A DNA stretch of 64,000 bases from Vibrio splendidus 12E03 (GTDB taxonomy: Bacteria; Pseudomonadota; Gammaproteobacteria; Enterobacterales; Vibrionaceae), in contig NZ_AJZD02000313.1 in assembly GCF_000272105.2 (NCBI RefSeq), forward strand, positions 1-64,000. The letters run 5' to 3'. The notes beneath the pieces are model-generated. The model saw only the letters and a list, made by a program, of their open reading frames with translations. It made no database searches and was not told where the DNA came from. This document shows, piece by piece, positions 43,136-51,423 of the stretch. Each line of letters starts with the position of its first letter. Within the stretch, counting starts at the first letter, position 1. A program made the translations under genes and the position numbers.

Positions 43136-44854
43136 TTAAGCGACCTTCGCCGCAGAGAGCCCCCACCTCTTAAGCATCTCTTTAAGATCGTTGGCGGTGT
43201 AAGGTTTACTCAAAATGTCATCCATTCCACACTGAATACAACGTTCGCGTTCTTCAAGTGTCGTTCCGGCGGTCAGAGCCACAATAGATTTAACGTAACC
43301 CTTCTCTCTTAGCTTCTCTGTCGCTTCAAAGCCGTCCATAACGGGCATTCTGCAATCCATGAATACAATGTCGTATTCATTGTCTGACGCGAGCTCAAAC
43401 CCTTCGACACCATTACTTGCAATAGCAGGTTCAATCTCATGTTTACGGAGCATCTGTTGGATGATGATCTGGTTCATCTTAATATCATCAACCACCAGCA
43501 CTTTAAGTAGTGACAATTCCGCCTCAGACTCAAAGCCCTTGGTAACACTATCACTCTCAGCCGGAACATCGACAACTTGAAGAGGAATCGAGATGGTAAA
43601 CGTCGTGCCTGAACCAACGACACTGGTCACCCCAATATCACCATTCATCAGAGCCACCAGCTTGCGACAAATCGCCAACCCAAGCCCGGTGCCTTCATAG
43701 TTCCGGCTACTTGAGTTATCTGCCTGCGTAAAAGGTTCAAATAGCGTCTTATGCGCCGATTCAGCAATTCCGACTCCGGTATCTTCTACAGAGAAAACAA
43801 ATTGGTTTTTGTCCCACTTAATATCAACATTCACATGCCCTTCTTCTGTAAATTTAATCGCATTACCGATTAAGTTCACAAACAGCTGAGTGATGCGCTC
43901 TAAATCGCCTTGAAAATGGGAAGGAACGTTCGACGCAACACTGATATTGAATTCAAGCTGCTTCTCTATTGCTCGATTGACGAAGATACTATCAATCGTG
44001 TTTCGCAAGTCATTCAGGGCAAATTTCTTTGGAATCAGCTCTAACATCCCTGCGTTAATTTTGCTGAAATCCAGCAAGTCATTAATGATGGTTCTGAGAA
44101 ACTCTCCAGACTGGCGCAGGTTGTTCACTATTTCACGTTGAGAGCTGTTCAGTTCCGTATCACTGATCAATTCTGCACTACCTAACAAGCCATTAAGCGG
44201 AGTTCTTAACTCATGGTTAATCATGGCCACAAAGTCACGCGTTGCCCTTTCGGACTCTTCCGCTCGTTTACGTGATTCAATATTTCGGTTGATTGCTAGT
44301 TGATGGGTTAAGGCACTGCAGATAAGGTCCGTTACTAACAACAGTTGGCTTTGTATAAACTCGTAGTCTTGGTCTAACAACCTGACTCTGACGATTAACG
44401 CGCCAACTATGACTTTTTCAACCTCTAAAGGCACGGTCAGCAGGTCGTCTTGCCAATGAGGTTCTTGAATGTCTTGCTCTAACACCTCGACAGTCTCATC
44501 GCCATAATCATAGGTCTGTAACTGAGGGATGAGCTTGGGAGGTAGAATCAAACGACTGGCTTCGATTAAGTAACTGCTGGTCACGTTGGTCGTTAATTCA
44601 GATAGCATGACATCATCGAGATCATTTCTTAGAAACGCGCGCCCAAAATCAATCAACAGGTTGTCGATTTGTTCTTGGAATTCAATGCGGCGTATATTCG
44701 CGTTGGAGCGCTTTTCTAACTGACGCAAAGCAAGCTCAAGTTGTTGGTTAGCCTCGAACAGCTCGAGGCTCTTCTGTTCCAACAATCCTTCAGCCGCTTT
44801 TCTTGCCGCGATTTGACGCTTAAGCTTCTTCTCTAGGGCAGATGCCAGATCCAT
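43136..44854 (-). CDS. H-NOX-associated hybrid histidine kinase
   Basis: 572 residues, soluble by lack of membrane helices. An N-terminal coiled coil (about 1-60) and a GAF-like region (about 65-190) precede HisKA with H214 (FVAMINHELRTPLNG), the HATPase domain (N331 in NLIGNAIKFT, DTGVGI at 358-363, GTGLGL at 388-393) and a receiver domain with D456/D457, phospho-acceptor D500 (IVFMDCRMPVMDG) and the conserved Lys in ILSKPY. It starts one base after the H-NOX stop, so NO bound by H-NOX very likely controls its kinase or phosphatase activity. Comparable pairs feed LuxU/quorum sensing in V. harveyi (HqsK) or c-di-GMP in Shewanella (HnoK). No output regulator is adjacent. Confidence 0.92.
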   Translation of the reverse strand: MDLASALEKKLKRQIAARKAAEGLLEQKSLELFEANQQLELALRQLEKRSNANIRRIEFQEQIDNLLIDFGRAFLRNDLDDVMLSELTTNVTSSYLIEASRLILPPKLIPQLQTYDYGDETVEVLEQDIQEPHWQDDLLTVPLEVEKVIVGALIVRVRLLDQDYEFIQSQLLLVTDLICSALTHQLAINRNIESRKRAEESERATRDFVAMINHELRTPLNGLLGSAELISDTELNSSQREIVNNLRQSGEFLRTIINDLLDFSKINAGMLELIPKKFALNDLRNTIDSIFVNRAIEKQLEFNISVASNVPSHFQGDLERITQLFVNLIGNAIKFTEEGHVNVDIKWDKNQFVFSVEDTGVGIAESAHKTLFEPFTQADNSSSRNYEGTGLGLAICRKLVALMNGDIGVTSVVGSGTTFTISIPLQVVDVPAESDSVTKGFESEAELSLLKVLVVDDIKMNQIIIQQMLRKHEIEPAIASNGVEGFELASDNEYDIVFMDCRMPVMDGFEATEKLREKGYVKSIVALTAGTTLEERERCIQCGMDDILSKPYTANDLKEMLKRWGLSAAKVA

Positions 44855-44855
44855 A

Positions 44856-45398
44856 TTACTTTTCTACTTTGAGATTAAACCTAACCACACTTTGGTCATC
44901 ATTTTGTGGCGTCATCTCCACCGCGATAGATTCACCGTGGTATTCAGCGCATCCTTCTATAAGTCCTAAGCAAACATGAGACATACACCTTGCGCTTTTG
45001 TAGTCAAAAACAAGTTGTGCTTCGGTAGTGGTGATAAAACTGAATTCAGGTGGCTCAGCATCTGGATAAAGCTTCTTCACTTCAACGTGAATGTAGCGCT
45101 CTACGTGCTGAATAAATTGAAAGGTGGTATTGCTGTGAGCAAGGCTCGCTTTATTTGGTAATGAGGCCAGTAAGTTCTTAAAAACAGACTGCCCCAAAAC
45201 GCGTTGCAAGCTTGCCGCATCAATATCGGTTTTCTTACTCAAGTTGATAATCAACCTGACAAGGTCTTTGTGGTCGTAACTGCCGACCGACGTATAGATC
45301 CCTTCATCTTCTGACATTTCTAGAACTTCTTCCAAAAGCTCTAGCCCAAACTTGTCTTCAACAAGCTCTAAAAATTCGGTGAATATGATTCCTTTCAT
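44856..45398 (-). CDS. hnoX: H-NOX haem nitric oxide-binding protein
   Basis: 180-residue NO sensor. The proximal haem ligand is H104 in YIHVEVKKLYPDAEPPEF, and the propionate-binding YxSxR motif is Y133-S135-R137 (FDYKSARC). The distal part contains no obvious Tyr for oxygen binding, as expected for a facultative anaerobe NO-selective H-NOX, though that needs a structural model. Cysteines at 138, 143 and 150 lie where other bacterial H-NOX proteins have zinc or redox-active thiols. It is first of a two-gene operon with the hybrid kinase, which is its probable partner. Confidence 0.94.
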   Translation of the reverse strand: MKGIIFTEFLELVEDKFGLELLEEVLEMSEDEGIYTSVGSYDHKDLVRLIINLSKKTDIDAASLQRVLGQSVFKNLLASLPNKASLAHSNTTFQFIQHVERYIHVEVKKLYPDAEPPEFSFITTTEAQLVFDYKSARCMSHVCLGLIEGCAEYHGESIAVEMTPQNDDQSVVRFNLKVEK

Positions 45399-45701
45399 CT
45401 CATACCTTTTCTTCTATTTCTTTTTAGAATGGTCCACTAAGTTATTGTTATCAAATTCTTAAACAAAAAATCTACGTTTCGTCACCCAATTTTATGACAT
45501 CGATAACGCTTACTTGCCTGTATGCACATATTGAATATAGCAAAAATCGTCATGTTGAGGAGATTCAGTGGTAAAAAGCCCCTCATGGCATCCAATTGAT
45601 AACTAAAAGAGGGAAAGTAAATGAAGAAAAATTCAATATTGGTAATCAACCCACGGTTATGTCTATACTTAAAATCATAATAATCAATATATTGGCTTGA
45701 T
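45399..45701. other. divergent intergenic region, H-NOX / NUDIX
   Basis: 303 bases, AT-rich. It should hold promoters for both operons. Apart from a possible 19-codon ORF at 45621 I see no hairpin or recognisable NsrR/NorR-type operator. Confidence 0.4.
45621..45680 (+). CDS. possible 19-residue leader ORF
   Basis: ATG with a GAGGG site seven bases ahead, giving MKKNSILVINPRLCLYLKS before TAA, 21 bases upstream of the NUDIX gene. The good ribosome site is the only support; it may be chance. Confidence 0.25.
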   Translation: MKKNSILVINPRLCLYLKS

Positions 45702-46301
45702 ATGAATAAAGAAAACTTCCTTCAGCAATTCCAACTTAACCCTACCGTTGGCTATCACCCTGAGTCAGTAGAGCGTGTTTCGCACATCAGTGGCGAGCAA
45801 TTACGTAAAGCGGCAGTGGTGGTAGGTTTAGTTGAAAGAGAAGATGGTTTACATGTCATTTTTACTAAAAGAGCGGCTAATTTAAAGCATCACCCCGGCC
45901 AAGTCAGCTTTCCTGGTGGTAAACACGAACTTTCTGACCCTTCTATGCAATTCACTGCACTCAGAGAGCTCCATGAGGAGGTGGGAATTCGATCGGATCA
46001 AGTTAAAATTGTTGGGCAATTACCTGCATTGAGTACTATTAGTAAATTTTCTGTGACGCCGATTGTTGCCATGGTCGATCCTGACTATAAAGCCATCATC
46101 GATGAGAACGAAGTTGCCTCAATTTTTGAGGTGCCCGCTACCTATGTTTTAGACCAAGCCAAGTTACACAGTCACATGGTCAACTTTAAACAAATCAAGC
46201 ATCGCGTTTTTGCGATGCCCTTCCAAGAGCACCTAATTTGGGGCGTTACGGCTCAAATCATCCAATCACTGCAGCAACATGTAGTGCAACGAATTACATA
46301 G
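45702..46301 (+). CDS. nudL: CoA pyrophosphatase (NUDIX hydrolase)
   Basis: 199-residue NUDIX enzyme that cleaves CoA or acyl-CoA to 3',5'-ADP-type and phosphopantetheine products. The CoA-specific signature FTKRAANLKHHPGQVSFPGG precedes the NUDIX box, which reads GGKHELSDPSMQFTALRELH and EEVG, with the catalytic REL-x-EEVG glutamates. This is the YeaB/NudL subfamily. It is alone between the H-NOX promoter region and sdaC. Confidence 0.9.
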   Translation: MNKENFLQQFQLNPTVGYHPESVERVSHISGEQLRKAAVVVGLVEREDGLHVIFTKRAANLKHHPGQVSFPGGKHELSDPSMQFTALRELHEEVGIRSDQVKIVGQLPALSTISKFSVTPIVAMVDPDYKAIIDENEVASIFEVPATYVLDQAKLHSHMVNFKQIKHRVFAMPFQEHLIWGVTAQIIQSLQQHVVQRIT

Positions 46302-46610
46302 CAACTACGTTTTGTTTAATCTCTGTTAACAAATCGCAAGCTTTGTATGGAACAGAATTATTAATACAATTTTACGCAAACGTTTACCTGCTATAGATCT
46401 ATACAACCCGCCCTTTCGCATAAAAAAAACTAATACCAAGCATAAACATAAATCACCTGTGGCACGCTATTTTCGTGATCAAAAATCCGTTTTTCGCATA
46501 TCATGTGACACGCCGTTTCATTACATGATTTAGATCTATTTTTTGCAGACGAAAATTCTGCAGAATTAGCCCCGACTTATTTCCTGTTCCCAAAAAATGA
46601 GTAATTTAAC
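46302..46610. other. sdaC upstream region
   Basis: 309 bases with no gene. It holds a PurR-box-like sequence at 46374 and AT-rich promoter-like stretches; half-sites resembling CRP (TGTGA at 46504) lack a good second half. The sdaC transcript probably has a long leader. Confidence 0.4.
46374..46389. promoter_or_regulatory. PurR/LacI-family-like box
   Basis: ACGCAAACGTTTACCT matches the E. coli PurR consensus ACGCAAACGTTTGCGT at 12 of 16 positions, including the central CG and one complete arm. It lies 220 bases before sdaC; a serine/one-carbon link to purines would make biological sense. Confidence 0.35.
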
Positions 46611-47864
46611 ATGAACACAACAACTTCTTCGGCAAATGCCGTTAAAGATTCAAGCAAGTTTAACTATAAAGATTTTACCTGGTGTTTATCACTATTCGGT
46701 ACAGCAGTTGGTGCTGGCGTACTATTTCTTCCAATCAAAGCTGGTGCGGGTGGTTTTTGGCCATTAGTTATCCTAGCTCTAATCGCGGCACCAATGACTT
46801 GGTTCGCACACAAATCTCTAGCTCGTTTCGTACTGTCAGCTAAAAACCCTGAAGCAGATATTACAGACACAGTTGAAGAACACTTCGGTAAGACTGGCGC
46901 AAACATTATTACTTTCGCTTACTTCTTCGCTATCTACCCAATCGTTCTTATCTACGGTGTTGGTATCACAAACACAGTTGATTCTTTCCTAGTAAACCAA
47001 ATGGGTATGGAATCTATTCCACGTCCTCTTCTTTCTGGTGCACTTATCCTAGCTATGACAGCAGGTGTTGTATTCGGTAAAGATTTAATGCTGAAAGCAA
47101 CGTCAGCAATGGTTTACCCACTAGTATTCATCCTACTAGCGCTATCTTTCTACCTAGTTCCTGATTGGAACACTTCAATGATGGACGTAAGCCCAGAATG
47201 GTCAACAATGCCTTCTATTATCTGGCTTGCTATTCCAATCATCGTGTTCTCTTTCAACCACAGCCCAATCATTTCACAGTTCTCTAAAGAGCAACGTCGT
47301 GTATACGGTGAAGACGCAGTTAAAAAAACTGACGCAATCACTGGTGGCGCAGCAATGATGCTGATGGGTTTTGTAATGTTCTTCGTATTCTCTGTAGTAC
47401 TTTCTCTATCTCCAGAGCAACTAGCAACAGCACAAGCGCAAAACATCTCTGTACTTTCTTACCTAGCTAACGTTCACGAGTCTCCACTTATCTCTTACAT
47501 GGGTCCTCTAGTAGCGTTCGCGGCAATTACTTCAAGCTACTTTGGTCACTTCCTTGGTGCTCACGAAGGTCTTGTTGGTCTAATCAAATCTCGCTCTGGT
47601 TCTTCAGTAAGCAAGATTGAAAAAGCATCTCTAGCGTTCATCGTTATTACAACTTGGATTGTTGCGGTAGTTAACCCAAGCATCCTAGGTATGATTGAAA
47701 CAATGGGTGCTCCAATGATTGCAGCTATCCTGTTCCTAATGCCTGTATTCGCAATGAACAAAGTACCAGCAATGGCTAAGTACAAAACTTCAGCACCTGT
47801 GCAAATCTTTACAGCTTTATGTGGTCTAGCGGCTATTAGTTCTGTAATCTACGGCGCTCTTTAA
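46611..47864 (+). CDS. sdaC: serine transporter SdaC
   Basis: 417-residue inner-membrane H+-coupled serine permease of the HAAAP family, with about eleven helices. It follows E. coli SdaC closely along its length (LFGTAVGAGVLFLPIKAG, SFNHSPIISQFS, NPSILGMIETMGAP). The neighbour immediately downstream is the serine deaminase gene, mirroring the E. coli sdaC-sdaB pair, so serine is the likely substrate. Confidence 0.93.
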   Translation: MNTTTSSANAVKDSSKFNYKDFTWCLSLFGTAVGAGVLFLPIKAGAGGFWPLVILALIAAPMTWFAHKSLARFVLSAKNPEADITDTVEEHFGKTGANIITFAYFFAIYPIVLIYGVGITNTVDSFLVNQMGMESIPRPLLSGALILAMTAGVVFGKDLMLKATSAMVYPLVFILLALSFYLVPDWNTSMMDVSPEWSTMPSIIWLAIPIIVFSFNHSPIISQFSKEQRRVYGEDAVKKTDAITGGAAMMLMGFVMFFVFSVVLSLSPEQLATAQAQNISVLSYLANVHESPLISYMGPLVAFAAITSSYFGHFLGAHEGLVGLIKSRSGSSVSKIEKASLAFIVITTWIVAVVNPSILGMIETMGAPMIAAILFLMPVFAMNKVPAMAKYKTSAPVQIFTALCGLAAISSVIYGAL

Positions 47865-47878
47865 TCTCAAGCCCTTTT

Positions 47879-47901
47879 TATAAGATGGCATCCATCTTAT
47901 A
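47879..47901. promoter_or_regulatory. perfect palindrome overlapping the sdaA promoter
   Basis: TATAAGATGG-CAT-CCATCTTATA: 10-base arms, 3-base centre. Its right end reaches the -35 position of a TATAAT at 47922, so a dimeric regulator could act on sdaA here. It also forms a hairpin 12 bases after the sdaC stop, without a U-run. Confidence 0.55.
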
Positions 47902-47921
47902 TCGCGAGATTAGACAAAAAA

Positions 47922-47927
47922 TATAAT
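47922..47927 (+). promoter_or_regulatory. TATAAT -10 element of sdaA
   Basis: Exact consensus -10, 58 bases before the sdaA start. No matching -35 is present; the palindrome occupies that place, as expected for an activated promoter. Confidence 0.45.
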
Positions 47928-47937
47928 GATAATAAAT

Positions 47938-47972
47938 GAGCCTCCCTACTCCCCTTGGGAGGCTCTCTTTTT
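47938..47972 (+). terminator. terminator-like hairpin directly before the sdaA ribosome site
   Basis: GAGCCTCCC pairs with GGGAGGCTC (9 bp); TCTTTTT follows, and then immediately the GAGG ribosome site (47973) and ATG (47985). It could terminate sdaC transcripts, attenuate sdaA, or let its CCTCC arm mask the ribosome site. Confidence 0.7.
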
Positions 47973-47984
47973 GAGGTAATCGCT

Positions 47985-49346
47985 ATGATTAGTGTATTTG
48001 ATATCTATAAAATCGGTGTTGGTCCATCGAGCTCACACACAGTTGGACCAATGAAAGCGGGTAAAGAATTTATTGATGACCTACGTTCAATGGGAAAATT
48101 GCGCGACATCACTAAAATCACCGTGGACGTATATGGATCACTATCACTGACAGGGAAAGGTCACCACACAGATATCGCAATCATCATGGGTCTTGCTGGC
48201 AATACTCCTGAGCGTGTTGATATCGATTCTATTGCTGGCTTCATTGCTCGCGTAGAAGAAACTGAGCGCCTTCCTGTTGGCATGCACTGTCATACAGTAT
48301 CGTTCCCACGCGATGGCGGTATGAACTTCCACACTAGCAACCTTTCTCTACACGAGAACGGCATGAGCATTCATGCATGGGTTGGTGACGAAGTTGCATA
48401 CTCAAAAACGTACTACTCAATTGGTGGCGGTTTCATCGTTGACGAAGAGAACTTCGGCAAAGAAGAAGAAAACCCAATCAAAGCACCTTACGAATTCACA
48501 ACAGCTGAAGAGCTGGTTAATCAGTGTAAAGAGAGCGGTCTTTCTATCAGTACACTGGTTATGAAAAACCAAGCAGCATTCCACTCAGACGAAGAGTCTC
48601 GTACTTATTTCGCTAACATCTGGAAAACGATGCGTGAGTGTATGGATCGCGGTATGAATACTGAAGGTATCCTGCCTGGTCCACTGCGTGTACCTCGTCG
48701 TGCTGCAGCACTTCGCCAACAGCTAATGACTTCAGAAAAAACAACCAATGATCCAATGACAGTTGTTGACTGGGTAAACATGTTTGCATTCGCAGTAAAC
48801 GAAGAGAACGCAGCTGGCGGTCGTGTAGTTACTGCACCAACAAACGGCGCATGTGGCATCATCCCTGCTGTTCTAGCTTACTACGATAAGTTCATCCAAA
48901 CTGTGACTGAGAAAGACTACATCCGTTACTTCGCGGCTTCTGGCGCTATCGGTGGTCTTTACAAGCGTAATGCTTCTATCTCTGGTGCAGAAGTTGGCTG
49001 TCAGGGTGAAGTTGGCGTGGCATGTTCTATGGCTGCTGCTGGTCTTGCTGAGCTTATGGGTGGTAGCCCTGAGCAAGTATGTATGGCTGCGGAAATCGCA
49101 ATGGAGCACAACCTAGGTCTAACATGTGACCCAGTTGCTGGCCAAGTACAAGTACCATGTATCGAGCGTAACGGTATTGCTGCTGTAAAAGCAATCAACT
49201 CAACTCGTATGGCACTTCGTCGTTCTTCAGCTCCTACTGTTTCTCTAGATAAAGTTATCGAAACAATGCTAGAAACCGGTAAAGACATGAACGCTAAATA
49301 CCGTGAGACATCTCAAGGTGGTTTGGCTGTTAAGGTTGTTTGTTAA
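47985..49346 (+). CDS. sdaA: L-serine ammonia-lyase (iron-sulphur)
   Basis: 454-residue single-chain L-serine dehydratase giving pyruvate and ammonia. The start chosen (MISVFDIYKIGVGPSSSHT) has GAGG eight bases ahead; an earlier in-frame GTG/ATG-like codon has none. Beta and alpha domains are fused, and the [4Fe-4S] cysteines C339, C381 and C392 match the spacing in E. coli SdaA. SSSHTVGPMKAG binds substrate. Together with SdaC it forms a serine-catabolic unit; sdaA versus sdaB cannot be separated here, so the symbol is by function. Confidence 0.94.
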   Translation: MISVFDIYKIGVGPSSSHTVGPMKAGKEFIDDLRSMGKLRDITKITVDVYGSLSLTGKGHHTDIAIIMGLAGNTPERVDIDSIAGFIARVEETERLPVGMHCHTVSFPRDGGMNFHTSNLSLHENGMSIHAWVGDEVAYSKTYYSIGGGFIVDEENFGKEEENPIKAPYEFTTAEELVNQCKESGLSISTLVMKNQAAFHSDEESRTYFANIWKTMRECMDRGMNTEGILPGPLRVPRRAAALRQQLMTSEKTTNDPMTVVDWVNMFAFAVNEENAAGGRVVTAPTNGACGIIPAVLAYYDKFIQTVTEKDYIRYFAASGAIGGLYKRNASISGAEVGCQGEVGVACSMAAAGLAELMGGSPEQVCMAAEIAMEHNLGLTCDPVAGQVQVPCIERNGIAAVKAINSTRMALRRSSAPTVSLDKVIETMLETGKDMNAKYRETSQGGLAVKVVC

Positions 49347-49369
49347 TCGACTCTCGCTAACAAACAAGC

Positions 49370-49402
49370 AAAAAAAGGAACGCATATGCGTTCCTTTTTT
49401 TA
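49370..49402. terminator. bidirectional intrinsic terminator between sdaA and the permease gene
   Basis: AAAAAGGAACGCATATGCGTTCCTTTTT is a self-complementary run with a central ATGCGT-type palindrome and T-runs on both strands. It ends both converging transcripts. Confidence 0.85.
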
Positions 49403-49438
49403 TGTCTCAATATCAGCTGCTGTTCAGCACAGCAATGG

Positions 49439-50593
49439 TTAAATCACTTGAGAGATAAGTAAGAAGCAACCAAACAACAATGAGAAAAGCATCATTGGTT
49501 TGCCACCTTCTGCGCTGTACCTGTCTTCTGCTACTTTCATAAAGCGTTGCTTGTGAACCATGACCAGAGGTACGAATACCGCCAAGAACACCAGAATGAT
49601 GCCAGCGTAGTTCAGCACTTGTAGAAACTTATCCGCAGCCAGTAGTGAGCCCGCTAATGGCAGGATAAAGCTAATGCAGTAAGTCACCGCTGTATTTTGG
49701 TTGAACATGTCTCGGTTTTGGTTGAATAGCGACATTGCCACACCAAAGAACGAAGTCAGCAGCGCCAAACCAGTGAAGATAGATAGCACAGTACCAACCC
49801 ATGGCGACTGAGCTTCAAATGCAGCCATCAAGTCAGATACATTGTGGAAGCTTCTAAACTGCTCTTCACTCAAGTTACCTACCACGGCAAACAACCAACA
49901 TAGGTAGCACACTAAAGGAATAAGCGAGCCTACAATCACCATATTACGAAGCTGTTTATCGGTTGCTTCATGGTTGTAAGAAACCAATGTTGGAATCACG
50001 ACCATAAAGCCAAAGCTGGTGAACAAGATTGCACTCGTTTTAATTAGGTCTACATGATTGTGACTTGTTACCTGCATTAAGTTATCTTGCGTCATGCTTG
50101 GCGCTAAAAACGCCATCGTTGCAAACAAACTTGCTAGCATCACGAAGAACAGTGCACGGTTGAGCTTATCAATCACGCCTGTTCCACTCGCCACAACAGC
50201 ACCGGCAATCAAGGTAAAAGTAATTTGACTCGTTGTTGCAGTAATATCGACACCGAGGTTAGACAGCAGCTTACTCAGCAAGTCACCTGCACCTAATATA
50301 TAAGCCATTAGCAAGCAAATCAGTAAGGCGTAAAGCAGACCATTGGTGATCAGCTGCCCTTGTTTGCCTAGTGTCTTTCTAGCGATAGAGTTTAATCCTA
50401 AGCCACCACCCGCTTTGATGGTTGCTTCAAGAAGTAGTAATGCGGCGTAAGTGGTACCGAAACAGATCAGAACCATTAGCAGTGTGCCGTAAAGCAATCC
50501 GAATTGAGCTAATACCATTGGGATTGCAAGCATACCAGCACCAAGAGCGGTACCAGCGATAATTAGGGAGCTACCCATCATTTTAATATTCAT
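49439..50593 (-). CDS. tyrP: aromatic amino-acid permease, TyrP-like
   Basis: 384-residue HAAAP-family inner-membrane transporter with about eleven helices. It resembles E. coli TyrP along its length: GSSLIIAGTALGAGMLAIPM at the start, ILFTSFGFMVVIPTLVSYN in the middle and GGKPMMLFSLLFGCFLLI at the end. It is convergent with the serine genes but belongs to the aromatic branch; tyrosine or tryptophan uptake is likely. A Tyr/Phe-rich small ORF lies upstream in the same direction. Confidence 0.87.
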   Translation of the reverse strand: MNIKMMGSSLIIAGTALGAGMLAIPMVLAQFGLLYGTLLMVLICFGTTYAALLLLEATIKAGGGLGLNSIARKTLGKQGQLITNGLLYALLICLLMAYILGAGDLLSKLLSNLGVDITATTSQITFTLIAGAVVASGTGVIDKLNRALFFVMLASLFATMAFLAPSMTQDNLMQVTSHNHVDLIKTSAILFTSFGFMVVIPTLVSYNHEATDKQLRNMVIVGSLIPLVCYLCWLFAVVGNLSEEQFRSFHNVSDLMAAFEAQSPWVGTVLSIFTGLALLTSFFGVAMSLFNQNRDMFNQNTAVTYCISFILPLAGSLLAADKFLQVLNYAGIILVFLAVFVPLVMVHKQRFMKVAEDRYSAEGGKPMMLFSLLFGCFLLISQVI

Positions 50594-51423
50594 TGTCTTT
50601 AACTTATTTATTTAGTTTTTAATAGGCGTAGTTCTCTGTCATCAACCAAGATGCAAAGAAAATTCGAAAGAAGTTAAGCTTTAAAACGAATATCGATAGG
50701 AGCGATAAGCGGAGTTAAATCGCGAAAAGGCAGTAGAAAACGAGTAGTACAAGCGAGAGTATAGAGAGGTGTGATCAGATGAAGAAGCCATCTTCTGATG
50801 TGGTGACCCTTCTGTGGGTTCGATGATCGGTGATGTAATCTTGAATTTCATGTATGTGTCCAATATCAATAAGTCACATTCCATATTATTTAAAGCAGCG
50901 TATCCGTTGCTGCCCTTCCTCTGTCATTAGAGGTCACTTCATATTATCGAATGAACTCTGAAACACAACGCCATAACCACATTTTTTGCTATTAAATTGA
51001 ACAAAAAAGCCGTTTGGATATAAATTAACCGCTAAGCCATCTAAAACAATAGTCTTTATTGATAAAAGACAAGCTGACAAATACATCGAGCTAATCAACA
51101 ACCAAGGCTCTTCTAACTATCAGCAGACTCACAGCCCGTTGCTGCACTTCAATAACAGCGCTCTATTCCCAAAACAGCAGTCTGTTTCAATAAAAGCTGT
51201 ATTTTTCACAACACGATGTTTTAAGAACCACACTATGTTTTGAGAACAGTGACGAGCTTGAAGCGCGTTCCATTTCAACATCAGACACGACACAAACTCG
51301 CTACATCACAGAAACATAACCACAACCGGAGTGTGGTCACACAATTCGTTATACCCCATAGGTGGTAGGAATTCTTACTAGTACAGTATTTGCGTCATTA
51401 TAATTAATAAAAACAAACACCTT
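50594..51423. other. long region before tyrP-like and the chemoreceptor
   Basis: 830 bases between divergent genes. The left 260 bases contain the Tyr/Phe-rich leader ORF and a hairpin at its start. The right 540 bases are AT-rich with no gene; GTGTGGTCACAC (near 51333) is a small palindrome. No TyrR box was found. The length suggests complex control or an unrecognised small RNA. Confidence 0.4.
50681..50851 (-). CDS. possible Tyr/Phe-rich leader peptide upstream of tyrP-like
   Basis: Read from the ATG at 50851 (GGA seven bases ahead) it has 56 residues; a shorter form starts at 50791. Its last 28 codons contain six Tyr and four Phe (SLYSRLYYSFSTAFSRFNSA then YRSYRYSF). It ends 87 bases before the permease start. 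Such a density of aromatic codons just before an aromatic permease looks like a transcription- or translation-attenuation leader, but no terminator hairpin follows, so the case is open. Confidence 0.35.
   Translation of the reverse strand: MKFKITSPIIEPTEGSPHQKMASSSDHTSLYSRLYYSFSTAFSRFNSAYRSYRYSF

Noticed and set aside
46440..46560. CRP site upstream of sdaC
   Set aside because: TGTGA occurs at 46504 but the second pentamer is GTTTC; other candidates match only one half.
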